A stretch of DNA of 64,000 nt from Paenibacillus aurantius (GTDB lineage: Bacteria > Bacillota > Bacilli > Paenibacillales > NBRC-103111), in the NCBI RefSeq assembly GCF_032268605.1, contig NZ_CP130318.1, positions 1,894,001 through 1,958,000 on the forward strand, given 5' to 3'. Position 1 is the stretch's first letter. The number at the start of each line of letters is the position of its first letter. Positions 45,901 to 54,162 of this stretch are shown one piece after another. Position numbers and translations under genes: made by a program. The notes beneath the pieces were generated by a model. That model saw only the letters and a program-made list of their open reading frames with translations, did not search any database and had not been told where the DNA came from.

Positions 45901-46185
45901 TTTGGCATCCATCCGACTGACGGGCCAGCCTCCGGCACTTACACGGCACGCATTAAGGTTTACAGCGGAAGTCATGTTTTGGAAGCCGCCGCTGATGTAA
46001 AGCCGCAAGAATGGAGCACCATTGCCGTGAACCTGAACGATTGGGCCTATAAAGATCAGGTGACCAAAATCAAAATCTGGCTGGAACCGATGGACCGAGT
46101 CCGCTGGGCGGCCGGCAGTTTCCATATGGATGCCATTGGTATGGCGGAAGGAGTAACAGGAGACGTACAAAAAATCTTACAGTAA
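42934..46185 (+). CDS. Secreted DUF5722 protein, probable clan GH-A glycosidase with carbohydrate-binding-like modules
   Basis: 1083 residues with a signal peptide (about 1-30). Two beta-sandwich modules flank the catalytic region: one near 50-215 (KWSKGEGVSEVRY, NGWNEVGVSVADWA) and a C-terminal one at about 920-1075 with a matching pattern (PQEWSTIAVNLNDWA). The central ~450 residues match the DUF5722 family as I know it. They carry features of a GH-A TIM barrel: YIVGNEVDA gives a candidate acid/base E639, and IILSEQGFHS a candidate nucleophile E783. The substrate is unknown. It lies between the two GH78-like genes in the LacI-controlled operon, with an AAGGAGG site. A short hairpin (42894-42907) precedes it. 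Confidence 0.78.
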   Translation: MTKWNRLFLVALVFAVGLQWIPSGIALAGKYDSTLQESPNVRHVTGFYPSIKIDDFNTPDSVDAPGKWSKGEGVSEVRYTAKTANSPGSPYEGTHVLEAVSGQVKAYEWRTMYKEFSVPLDLSSVKYLTFAANAYGWKTEDYLIRVSLYNGDDKFQSIVKINPNGWNEVGVSVADWANRNRITKIEFSFMLNYDLAGLRDGDPGYAWWGGNYQIDLLSGSNTLDMDFNIEGETEGFTAQGASASAAGGELNLTVTDSAPVLVSPPLLHNIGSLNTLEVSMSNNSAFDRVRIDWITEESPEWNEAKSAVFDIQPNGSGYADYDFNLSANSLWTGLLKQFKLTFLSGNGASSGQIGIDKIGFKNLAPIVVYPGEISRHELTDSLDKIVIAGSIKPEALSKYGSGSIAFFELQPYEDETALTGKTPLSEASVSANFSFETDLKDTNGRSRLFSKFAVAAQLADGTYELIDRAHYVTNPEALAPNRYPFPAAASKKGLQVQMVGDAEDLGISHAALNVTYTGALYIDGNVNPANTLVYEYEGQKYYFKKNWVEANDNSIKSLSDNSVTVSLILLAYKENMDGTTPNRYLIHPDAGDNGIVYAFNTTDETGTNYYKAITAFLADRYTREDQKYGRAVNYIVGNEVDAAEAWYNMGSGKLIGEFIEDYGRTVRLTNTVLKSRYSQARVYISLTHNWDEDLPSTGTNYDGRMIVDTLQQEMMSQGDIPWNIAYHPYPENLFDPKAWNAPTSTDRFDTKKITFKNLHVLVDYLKQSRMLYNGEPRRIILSEQGFHSLDNSLEGQKIQAAAYAYAYYITNFLDGIDSFILHRHVDHAGEYGLNLGLWTHDPDISGAKNIPYEHKYIYDVFKYIDTSRSLEVTEFAKSIIGISDWREIAPAFDPAKLALREIPQENPAVRIEPKQLKDAKMISDFESTDDGWAKAEYVSRVESDSSLQLNGARSLKAVLMNSGVQLGESAGVSKSFDTPFSFKRKPYLFFGIHPTDGPASGTYTARIKVYSGSHVLEAAADVKPQEWSTIAVNLNDWAYKDQVTKIKIWLEPMDRVRWAAGSFHMDAIGMAEGVTGDVQKILQ

Positions 46186-46199
46186 ATCGAGGAAGAATA

Positions 46200-46248
46200 G
46201 GCAGGGAGAGGACCGGCAGCCAGGCCGCGTCAACTCTCTGCCTTTCTC
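46200..46248 (+). terminator. Weak intercistronic terminator-like hairpin
   Basis: GGCAGGGAG and CTCTCTGCC pair over nine positions (one G-T) around a 25-base loop, followed by TTTCTC. It probably attenuates rather than ends transcription. Confidence 0.35.
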
Positions 46249-46267
46249 AGGGAGAAGGGAAGTTCCT

Positions 46268-48595
46268 ATGAAAACGGACTGGCAGGCGGAATGGATCTGG
46301 ATCAAGCTGCCGCAGGAAACGCCCAATGTTTATATGGAAGCTAGAAAAGGATTTTTGCTGGACGAGGTGCCTCTCCATGCGAAACTTTTCATGTCCGCAA
46401 ACCAGGAATACCGCATCTATATAAACGGTAAGGAAATCGGAAGAGGTCCTTCTCCGTCCGATCAGCACTGGAAATATTACGACGAATACGAGTTGGGAAG
46501 GGACTTGCTGCCAGGGAAAAATGTTCTCGCGGTGCTCGCGTATAACTTCGGTACGACGGATATCGTCACCGGACAGATGCAGGGTGCGGGCGGGGTGATT
46601 GCAGAGCTTGAAATGGCAACCGGATCGGGAATGGTCACCATTGCAAGCGATTCCACCTGGAAGGTACGCAGGTCTCCCCGGTGGGTGGAACAAGTTTCAA
46701 GGCAGCATCTCTGGAATGGGTTTCGCGAGATTTATAGGGCTGACCGTGAAGACGGATGGGAAGGTGTCCGGTATGACGACTCCGACTGGGGGGGCGCGAT
46801 CGGACTGGAACGGCCTGGTGCACCGGATGCCCGGTGGCCGAGGCTTCTGCCTCGGGAGATCCCTTTTCTATACCGGGAGCTCCTGAAGCCTGAAGCCGTC
46901 GTCCGAACGGATGCCAACTTCGGCTGTATAGAGGGGGAAGAGACCATGCTGGCTTCTTCCGGCCAAGTTTGCTGCATGACCATTGATGCGAGAAAACCCG
47001 GTTCTCTTCCCGGGGTTGTCTTCGATTACTCTAAGGAGGTGGTTGGTTATCCCGAATTGGAGCTTACGGCGCCCGAAGGTGGTGTGCTGCAGCTATGGTA
47101 CGGGGAGTCGCTGGATCTGAAGCTCTACGATACCTTCGTGTTGAAGCGCGGGGAAAACCGGCTGAAGCCGTTCGGCCGGCGGGCATTCCGTTTTCTGTAC
47201 GTGACGTTGCAAGCCGCTCCGTCCTCCGTCACCATTTCCCGGCTGGAGACCGAGTCCGTGCATTACGATTTTGGTCCGGCCGGCATGTTTCTCTGCAGCG
47301 ATCCCCTGCTGAACCGGATATGGGAAATCGGCACCTACACGACGCTGGTGAACAGCCAGGATCACTTGGAAGACTGCCCGCTGCGGGAGAAGGCGTTGTG
47401 GGTGGCGGACGCCGTGGTGATGGGAAAGGTCATCTACCATGTATACGGTGACGAGCTTCTGCTCCGGAAGTGCCTCCTGCAGGGTGCCCGAATCCAGAAT
47501 GAGGACGGATCGATACCCGGTACAGGGCCCGAGCGAAACTCGTTCATGCTTCCGGACTTCAATGCGCATTGGCTGTTCGGCGTGTACCAGCATTGGCTTT
47601 TTTCGCAAGACCGTTCCTTTCTTGGCGAAGTGTGGCCTTCCGTGTACCGGTTAATGGAGTGGTTTCAAAAGCAGGAGGATGAGGAAGGCCTCTTCGCCCG
47701 AGCCGATAGGCCGGGTTGGTGGTGCTTTATCGACTGGGCGGATTATATCGATCGCAGGGACCGGGTCACCGCTATGTCCTGCTTCTATTACAAAGCGCTG
47801 CGGACAGCGGCGGACCTGGCCCTCGCGGCTGGTGAAACGAACCAAGCAGACGAATGGCTTAAGCGGTCGGACCGCCTTCGGGAAGCAATCCGCGGGAAGA
47901 TGCGTGTTCCGGGCTCCCCTGTATTCGCTGACTGCATCGGAGCGGGAGGACTGTCAGCGTCCATAACGGCCCAAACCAATTTTGCCGCCATTTGGTGCGG
48001 GGTGATGGAGCAGGAAGAGGCGAACCTCTTCCTGGATGAATGGTTCCTGCAGGGACGGACGCCGGAACTGAAAGGGGCCTTCTTCTATCATATTGTGCTG
48101 GAAAGCCTGGTTTGGCTAAACCGGGTGGAGGAGGCGCTCGGCTTGGTCCGTTCGTACTGGGGAGGCATGGTGGAGAGGGGGGCTGCGACCTGGTGGGAGA
48201 CATTCGATCCGTCCACTCCTGCATGTACGGTGCCGAGCCCGTACCAAGGCAACACACCGACCTATCTGATGGACCATATCCCGGTCAGCTTCTGTCACGG
48301 CTGGGGGGCTTCTCCCACTTATGTGCTGACGCAGTTTGTTTTGGGAATTGACGTGTCCGAATCCGGAGGTGAGGCGATCCGCTTTGAGCCCCATCCCGGG
48401 GGTCTGGTTTGGGCGGAAGGCACCGTCCCCACCCGGTACGGCCCTGTCCACGCGGCGTGGAAGAAAGGAGAAGACGGCGTGCTCGATTGCACTTTGTCCG
48501 TTCCCGCCGGCGTAAAGGTGCTGCTCAGCGGCCGTCACCGCGTCACCGTTCGGAAGGGAGGAGAGGGATTACAGAGGATGACAGCAGAAAGTTGA
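46268..48595 (+). CDS. GH78-family alpha-L-rhamnosidase
   Basis: 775 residues, no signal peptide, cytoplasmic. Beta-sandwich modules (1-335; QAEWIWIKLPQE opening, YRIYINGKEIGRG) are followed by an (alpha/alpha)6 barrel. The canonical GH78 motif is present as LEDCPLREKALW with D369 and E374, and the conserved later acid is E644 in GAATWWETFD. The C-terminal sandwich ends near 770. It should release terminal alpha-L-rhamnose from imported fragments. It is a relative of the enzyme at 40759, with the standard residues intact. Confidence 0.87.
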   Translation: MKTDWQAEWIWIKLPQETPNVYMEARKGFLLDEVPLHAKLFMSANQEYRIYINGKEIGRGPSPSDQHWKYYDEYELGRDLLPGKNVLAVLAYNFGTTDIVTGQMQGAGGVIAELEMATGSGMVTIASDSTWKVRRSPRWVEQVSRQHLWNGFREIYRADREDGWEGVRYDDSDWGGAIGLERPGAPDARWPRLLPREIPFLYRELLKPEAVVRTDANFGCIEGEETMLASSGQVCCMTIDARKPGSLPGVVFDYSKEVVGYPELELTAPEGGVLQLWYGESLDLKLYDTFVLKRGENRLKPFGRRAFRFLYVTLQAAPSSVTISRLETESVHYDFGPAGMFLCSDPLLNRIWEIGTYTTLVNSQDHLEDCPLREKALWVADAVVMGKVIYHVYGDELLLRKCLLQGARIQNEDGSIPGTGPERNSFMLPDFNAHWLFGVYQHWLFSQDRSFLGEVWPSVYRLMEWFQKQEDEEGLFARADRPGWWCFIDWADYIDRRDRVTAMSCFYYKALRTAADLALAAGETNQADEWLKRSDRLREAIRGKMRVPGSPVFADCIGAGGLSASITAQTNFAAIWCGVMEQEEANLFLDEWFLQGRTPELKGAFFYHIVLESLVWLNRVEEALGLVRSYWGGMVERGAATWWETFDPSTPACTVPSPYQGNTPTYLMDHIPVSFCHGWGASPTYVLTQFVLGIDVSESGGEAIRFEPHPGGLVWAEGTVPTRYGPVHAAWKKGEDGVLDCTLSVPAGVKVLLSGRHRVTVRKGGEGLQRMTAES

Positions 48596-48683
48596 ACCTG
48601 GTTTCAGGCAGCGGTCGCTGTTGTCCGAATTACACCCACATCGAGAAGCGGCATCATCGCAACCATTAATGGAGGTGGAACGA

Positions 48684-51600
48684 ATGAAAAGAAATCGCAC
48701 TTTCCGAACGCTCGTGACCGTGCTTATTTTCCTCATCATCTGTACCGGGTTTCCCGTTCCCTTTGGTGCTTCGGCAGCGGGGACAACGACTTCCATCAAT
48801 TATGAGTTTAATGAAGACGGCAATGCCGAAGGCTGGATGAAGTCCCGGAACGGTGTGGAGAGCTATCAGGTACAGGAGGGAAGCCTGCAGCTGAAATTAA
48901 ACAAAGCGGATCCGTTTTGGTATGGGCCGGATCCCGTCGGGCTGACGGCTTCCGCAGATCAATCGTTTACCTTGCGGATGCGGGCGACCAAGGGAGACTC
49001 CGTCGCCGTCTATTTCGATACCGATCTTTACCCGGGACTCTCCGAAAGCAAGAGAATCCTGATTCCGATTAAATCCGACGGGGAGTTTCACGAGTATACC
49101 GTGAGTGCGGGTACTCATCCGAACTGGAAAGGAACCGTACGGAGGCTGAGAATGGACTTGGAGCCGGCCGCGAGCGTGCCTTCCGAAGTCAGCATCGATT
49201 ACATTAGGATCGCGGACCATTCGGATTTCAGCTTTGAATTCTTCAGCGGAACGGATGGCTGGCGCTCTGTCCTGGATTTAAGCGAACTTAAAGCGCAGTC
49301 CGGAAGTGTTTCAGCTGCGGTATATGGATCCGCCCCTGCCATGGAGTCCGGCTTCATTGGAGAGCCGGCAGACAAACTGGGCGAAATCAAAATCAGAACC
49401 CGGGTGTCCGGCGGGACCGCGGATGCTCTGCGGATATCATTCACGACGGATGAATTTCCGGATTATACGGATGACAATGAAATCCGTATTCCCATCTCTC
49501 CTGATGGGAACTACCAGGAATACTTAGTCAAAATGTGGGAGCATCCGTCTTGGAAGGGCACGATCCGGACCGTTCGTCTCCATCTGCATTATACGGGGCC
49601 TGTGGGAGGAGCGTCGTGGGAAACCGACTATGTCCGGTTCCAAAGCGTTGCTCTGCCGGTGTACGACTGGAACAAAAACGGCGACTCCCAAGGGTGGATT
49701 CCTATCCATCATCTCACTCCTCTCAGCATTGCGAACGGGTTGCTGCGGACAACGGTCACCGGCTCGGATCCTAACTTAGGAATCGATAACCTGAAAGGCG
49801 TGATTGGGGAGAGGGACAAAACCCTAAAGATCCGGATGGCTGCAACAGCGGGCAATTTCGTATCCGTTTTCTTTGCGACGGACACCGCGTCCGGTTATGC
49901 AGAAACGCGCCGGTTCGACTTTACCATTACGGCGGACGGGGCGATGAGGGAATATGTGATTCCCGTTGGCGACCACCCGTTGTGGAAAGGGAAGATCACG
50001 AAGCTGCGCCTTGACCTGGAGGGCGGGGATCGTACGAATGCTGTCCTGACACTGGATGAAGTACGGTTTGAATCCAGTCCGGCTGGTGCAAACTTGTCCG
50101 TTAAGCGCTCCAAGCCGGCTCTGCATGCCGGGGAGGATGCGGAAATTACGGTCGATATCTCCAACACAGGCGGTAAAGCGTTCTTCAGCCCGCAGGCGGA
50201 GCTTGTTCTTTCCGGAGGCCTGGGAATCTATGGAGGGGAAGGAGTTCAGCCTCTTCCGGATCTGCACCCCGGGGATACGAAGACCGTCACGTGGAAAATA
50301 AAAGCGGCATCGGAAAGTGCATCGGGAGTCGAGGTCCGTCTCCATGCCGCAGGATACGAACAAGGCTATTCCGTTGCCCTTCCCGTCCTAAAGGAAAACA
50401 AGGCGCTGCCGGGCGGCAGGCCGGACGGTACGCGGGCCTATGTGGACCCTGTGACCGGTGATGCTGTGCTGGAGAATCCGAGTATCCGCTTCGTGGCCCC
50501 CAAATCGGGCTTCGGGTACGGGCAGTATCAGGTCTATGGATGGGAGGACGAACAGGGCTGGAAGCTGATGGCAAGTACGCAGCCGTTTGCCGGTGCCGTT
50601 GTGCGTCAAGGGGATAACAGCGCGGAAACTGTCGCTTTCCACCCAACCCGGGCCGAAGCCGGAGGTGAGGCAGGCGAGCAGAGGCTTACGTTCCAGGGAG
50701 AGACAACGGATTCCGCAGGCAGAAGTTGGAGCTACGAATTTGGGTTTGCTTTGAAGAACGGCGATGTACAAATTCGGGCCAAGCAGCATATTCAATCAGA
50801 TAAAGATGCCGAACTGCTGAATATGACTGGACCGGTCCTTACAGTAGGGGAAGGAAGCTTCGGCAGCGCGAAAGAGGAAGCCTTATTCCCGGGGCTCGAA
50901 TGGCTGGTTGGAGACGAAGTATCCTCCAGCAAGCTGGATATTCACACACCGGACTCTTTGCGTCTCGTTCCTCATCCGTACAAGATTACGGTTCCGTTAA
51001 TGGCGGTCCGCCAAGGCGGGCAGCTCGTCAGCTTGAGCTGGGACCCTCATCAGAAATGGGATGGAGTCCATGAGCTTCCAGCAGCTAAATTCGCTTCGCC
51101 CAACTGGGTCGAGAACCAAAGCAACCACGTGATGGGGCTGTCCGCGTTAAGCGTGCCGACCTGGGTAAAGGAAAATCAGGAGCTTGCCAAAACGGCGTAT
51201 CCTTTGAAGGCTGGCCAGCCCATCGAACTTAAAGCCGGAATCACGGTCTCGAAAGCGGATTCCGTTGCCAAAGCGGTGGACTTGTATATGAAGCAGGAAG
51301 GCGCACTGCCTGCTGCTCCGCAGGTCTATGATTTTAAACAACAAGTAGACCTTGGTTTAGATGCGTATCTGCGAACCTACTGGGATTCGGCAACGAGCGG
51401 TTGGCGCCATGTCAACATCTTGTCTTGGGGAACGAATCAGTATCCTGCCGACATGGTAAGCCTTAAGCTTTTGGGCATGTCTGAGCCGGACCGGAAACCG
51501 GAAGTGGAGCAGGTCATCTCGCAGGCGCTCGGCGCCATGGCAGACAAGAAGAAGCTGGGCGATCCGGATTACCATATCCCGCAGTTTCAGGCTGCTTTCC

Positions 51601-52730
51601 ATGTCGGATACATGGAGGAGATGCTGGCAGGGTTGAAAGGGGAGATGCAGGCTCTTATGGACACTCAGGATGCTACAGGCGCCTGGGTATACGACAAGGA
51701 GAAGGCATTTAATCCTCCTCTCGGCAAAAACGGCACTCCTCTTTTCGGACAGACGGCTCTGAACGCAAAGCAGTTGTTGAAATATGCGGCCATGACGGGC
51801 AATAAGCAAGCGGAAGAGGCGGGCTTTAAGGGACTTGCCGCCCTGGGTTCTATGGGGGAAGTGCCGCGTGCCGGTCAGCCGTGGGAGGTCCCTCTGCATG
51901 CGCCTGATATCCTTGCCGCAGGAAATGCCGCAGGAGCTTACCTTCAGGCCTATAAAATGACCGGTGAGGACCGTTATCTGCGAAAATCCGCCCAATGGGC
52001 GCAAGCCGGCCTGCCCTTTGTCTACACCTGGGGAGTGCAGGAGCGGCCTATGATGGAATATGGCACCATCCCCATCTTCGGTGCTTCCGCTTACATTAAC
52101 TCCTGGCTGGCTTCACCCGTGCAGTGGAACGGTCTTGTTTATGCTTATGAAGTGCTGGATCTCGCCCGCTACGACAGCTCCGGGCCTTGGAAGCAGATAG
52201 CGGACGGAATATTGGCCAGCGCGGAGAAGCAGCAGGCGTCCGGTAAGGATGAAGTGTGGAGAGGCGGCTATCCGGATAACTGGAGATTGATCTCCAACAG
52301 CCGTTCGGACACCGTTATGCTGAATCCCGAGGAAATTGTAAAGACAATCTTTATGAAACGGTTCGTGGAAGGAGAGGGGCCTAATCCCGACGTCCAATCT
52401 GTTTCCATTCCCGGCTGTCCTGAGCCTGTTCTCGATACACGGGAATGCGCCGAAGCTCGCGTAACTTCTCTGGCGGATATCAGGAATACTTCTCCCGCCG
52501 ACACGAAGCATCTCCTATCCTTTGAGCTGACTTATCCAGCCGGCGAAACAAGTCATGTACTGATAGCCATGAGGGAGAAACCGCGAAAAATAACGATCAA
52601 CGACGTCGTGGTGAACGAAACCGATGACTTGAACGGCTCCCCTGAGGGATGGGCCTATCAGGAAGATAGCCGGTATTTGCTGCTGAAGGTCCCACATTCC
52701 GGGCAGGATCAAGTCATGATTCATTATTAA
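48684..52730 (+). CDS. Very large secreted multidomain protein, unrecognised, possible new glycosidase or lyase
   Basis: 1348 residues. A signal peptide (about 1-32) is followed by three tandem copies of a ~140-residue jelly-roll-like module (about 39-175, 180-320, 325-460). Each repeat has an EGW/DGW/QGW turn and a motif like HPNWKGTVRRLRMDL, HPSWKGTIRTVRLHL or HPLWKGKITKLRLDL. A CARDB-like sandwich (about 470-570) and a beta-rich supersandwich-like domain (585-860) come next. The last part is helical (about 900-1250; GWRHVNILSWGTNQYPADM, WVYDKEKAFNPP), suggesting an (alpha/alpha) toroid. I do not recognise a named family for the C-terminal half. The ATG at 48684 has a GGAGGTGG site; the open frame upstream is longer. 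Position beside rhamnosidases suggests a polysaccharide-degrading enzyme. Confidence 0.75.
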   Translation: MKRNRTFRTLVTVLIFLIICTGFPVPFGASAAGTTTSINYEFNEDGNAEGWMKSRNGVESYQVQEGSLQLKLNKADPFWYGPDPVGLTASADQSFTLRMRATKGDSVAVYFDTDLYPGLSESKRILIPIKSDGEFHEYTVSAGTHPNWKGTVRRLRMDLEPAASVPSEVSIDYIRIADHSDFSFEFFSGTDGWRSVLDLSELKAQSGSVSAAVYGSAPAMESGFIGEPADKLGEIKIRTRVSGGTADALRISFTTDEFPDYTDDNEIRIPISPDGNYQEYLVKMWEHPSWKGTIRTVRLHLHYTGPVGGASWETDYVRFQSVALPVYDWNKNGDSQGWIPIHHLTPLSIANGLLRTTVTGSDPNLGIDNLKGVIGERDKTLKIRMAATAGNFVSVFFATDTASGYAETRRFDFTITADGAMREYVIPVGDHPLWKGKITKLRLDLEGGDRTNAVLTLDEVRFESSPAGANLSVKRSKPALHAGEDAEITVDISNTGGKAFFSPQAELVLSGGLGIYGGEGVQPLPDLHPGDTKTVTWKIKAASESASGVEVRLHAAGYEQGYSVALPVLKENKALPGGRPDGTRAYVDPVTGDAVLENPSIRFVAPKSGFGYGQYQVYGWEDEQGWKLMASTQPFAGAVVRQGDNSAETVAFHPTRAEAGGEAGEQRLTFQGETTDSAGRSWSYEFGFALKNGDVQIRAKQHIQSDKDAELLNMTGPVLTVGEGSFGSAKEEALFPGLEWLVGDEVSSSKLDIHTPDSLRLVPHPYKITVPLMAVRQGGQLVSLSWDPHQKWDGVHELPAAKFASPNWVENQSNHVMGLSALSVPTWVKENQELAKTAYPLKAGQPIELKAGITVSKADSVAKAVDLYMKQEGALPAAPQVYDFKQQVDLGLDAYLRTYWDSATSGWRHVNILSWGTNQYPADMVSLKLLGMSEPDRKPEVEQVISQALGAMADKKKLGDPDYHIPQFQAAFHVGYMEEMLAGLKGEMQALMDTQDATGAWVYDKEKAFNPPLGKNGTPLFGQTALNAKQLLKYAAMTGNKQAEEAGFKGLAALGSMGEVPRAGQPWEVPLHAPDILAAGNAAGAYLQAYKMTGEDRYLRKSAQWAQAGLPFVYTWGVQERPMMEYGTIPIFGASAYINSWLASPVQWNGLVYAYEVLDLARYDSSGPWKQIADGILASAEKQQASGKDEVWRGGYPDNWRLISNSRSDTVMLNPEEIVKTIFMKRFVEGEGPNPDVQSVSIPGCPEPVLDTRECAEARVTSLADIRNTSPADTKHLLSFELTYPAGETSHVLIAMREKPRKITINDVVVNETDDLNGSPEGWAYQEDSRYLLLKVPHSGQDQVMIHY

Positions 52731-52738
52731 CAAGAAGA

Positions 52739-52808
52739 GCGGAAAGCGGCTGCTCCCATAAGACGATACAGCATTGCCGGAGGGACGACCGTTTTCCACT
52801 TTTTTCTT
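52739..52808 (+). terminator. Rho-independent terminator of the transport/glycosidase operon
   Basis: GCGGAAAGCGG pairs with CCGTTTTCCAC (one mismatch, one G-T) and is followed by TTTTTTTCTTCT. The loop is long (39 bases). The oxidoreductase genes downstream may therefore have a separate, unseen promoter or depend on read-through. Confidence 0.55.
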
Positions 52809-52876
52809 CTAGCTTTAGAATCCATTCCAACACGGAACCGTACGAAAGGTTTGCATTAAGTCAGGAGGCGACCCCA

Positions 52877-54121
52877 TTGAAGGAGTACAGTTTTACGCGA
52901 AAGGTTAGGGTATACGATCAAGCGGATATTATCGTGGCTGGGGGTGGACCGGCCGGCTGCGCCGCAGCGATTGCAGCAACACGCACCGGAAAGAAGGTCA
53001 TCCTGCTGGAACATTCCGGCCAGTTGGGGGGGATGGGCACGCTAGGCAATGTAAGTATTTTTATGGGGGTCGGAAATGTAACCGGCATTTATCGGGAGAT
53101 CATTGCCGAGACGCTGCCGGATCAGCTGCCGAAAAGCCATACCGAATCGATATGGCCTCAGTACAACCCCTTTCTGGTCCGGCATTACCTCAACACTAAG
53201 CTTGAAAAAGAGGGGGTTAAGGTCCTCTATCACGCCAGCTTTATTGGTGTCGTCAAGGAAGAGGATACGGTGACCGCCGTTATCGTGAATACCCGCGAGG
53301 GACTTGTGGCTGTGGAAGCAAAGGGTGTGATCGATTGCACGGGGGATGGCCGCGTCGCGATCGATGCCGGGGCCGACTATACTTCGGGACGCGAGGAAGA
53401 CGGGCTGACTCAGCCGATGACCCTGATGTTCATGATGACCAATACGGGAAAGAAGGTAGAGCCATATCTTCCGGAGGACTGCTACTATTATAAGGATAAG
53501 GCGGAACTTCCTCAGGGCAGGCATTTGTTTTGGGAACAAGGAACCGACGGCACTCTGCTGGTGAATATGACCCGGGTCAAGGGCAACGGCGCCAAAATCG
53601 ATGATATCAATTATGCCGAGAAGGAGTCGCTCCGCCAGGTATTTTCTGTGGCGCACTACCTGCAGCGTAACGGATTCGAGACCTATGCGCTTACGCATAT
53701 CCCCGGACAGGTCGGCGTCCGGGAAACGAATCAGATCGTTGGCCATTACACCCTGACCGAAGCGGATTTGCTTGCCGGGCGCCGGTTCGACGACGTAGTG
53801 GCGCAGACGAACTACGAAATCGATGTTCACAGTCCGGACGGCAAACCGGGAACCGACGAGCGCACACTAAGCGGATACGATATTCCCTACCGGAGCTTGT
53901 TGCCTAAGGGGCTGCGAAATGTAATTGTTGCAGGAAGATCCATCTCCGCTACCCATGTGGCGATGTCTTCCATGCGGGTGCAGGCAACATGCTATGCGAT
54001 GGGGCAATCCGCGGGTGTTGCCGCCTCCCAAGCCATCGATAAAGGCTGTGATATGGCGGATATTGATATCCACAGGCTGCATGAGGTCCTGAATGCGCAA
54101 GGCGTTGTCTTTTTGAAATAA
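52877..54121 (+). CDS. FAD-dependent oxidoreductase (FAD_oxidored family)
   Basis: 414 residues. The N-terminal dinucleotide-binding fold (IIVAGGGPAGCAAAIAATRTG, then an acidic strand end) and the second FAD motif (VIDCTGDGRVAIDAGADY) define a single FAD protein of the PF12831 type. The C-terminal VIVAGRSISATHVAMSSMR is also typical. The TTG at 52877 is used because AGGAGG is eight bases upstream. No signal peptide, so cytoplasmic. These proteins are common in glycan-utilisation loci of Bacillota; their substrates are mostly unknown. Paired with a sugar-type dehydrogenase next door, it may oxidise or epimerise a released sugar. Confidence 0.85.
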   Translation: MKEYSFTRKVRVYDQADIIVAGGGPAGCAAAIAATRTGKKVILLEHSGQLGGMGTLGNVSIFMGVGNVTGIYREIIAETLPDQLPKSHTESIWPQYNPFLVRHYLNTKLEKEGVKVLYHASFIGVVKEEDTVTAVIVNTREGLVAVEAKGVIDCTGDGRVAIDAGADYTSGREEDGLTQPMTLMFMMTNTGKKVEPYLPEDCYYYKDKAELPQGRHLFWEQGTDGTLLVNMTRVKGNGAKIDDINYAEKESLRQVFSVAHYLQRNGFETYALTHIPGQVGVRETNQIVGHYTLTEADLLAGRRFDDVVAQTNYEIDVHSPDGKPGTDERTLSGYDIPYRSLLPKGLRNVIVAGRSISATHVAMSSMRVQATCYAMGQSAGVAASQAIDKGCDMADIDIHRLHEVLNAQGVVFLK

Positions 54122-54162
54122 GGTTTTGGTATGGATTGGAAAACTAAATAGGGGGTAAGTCG

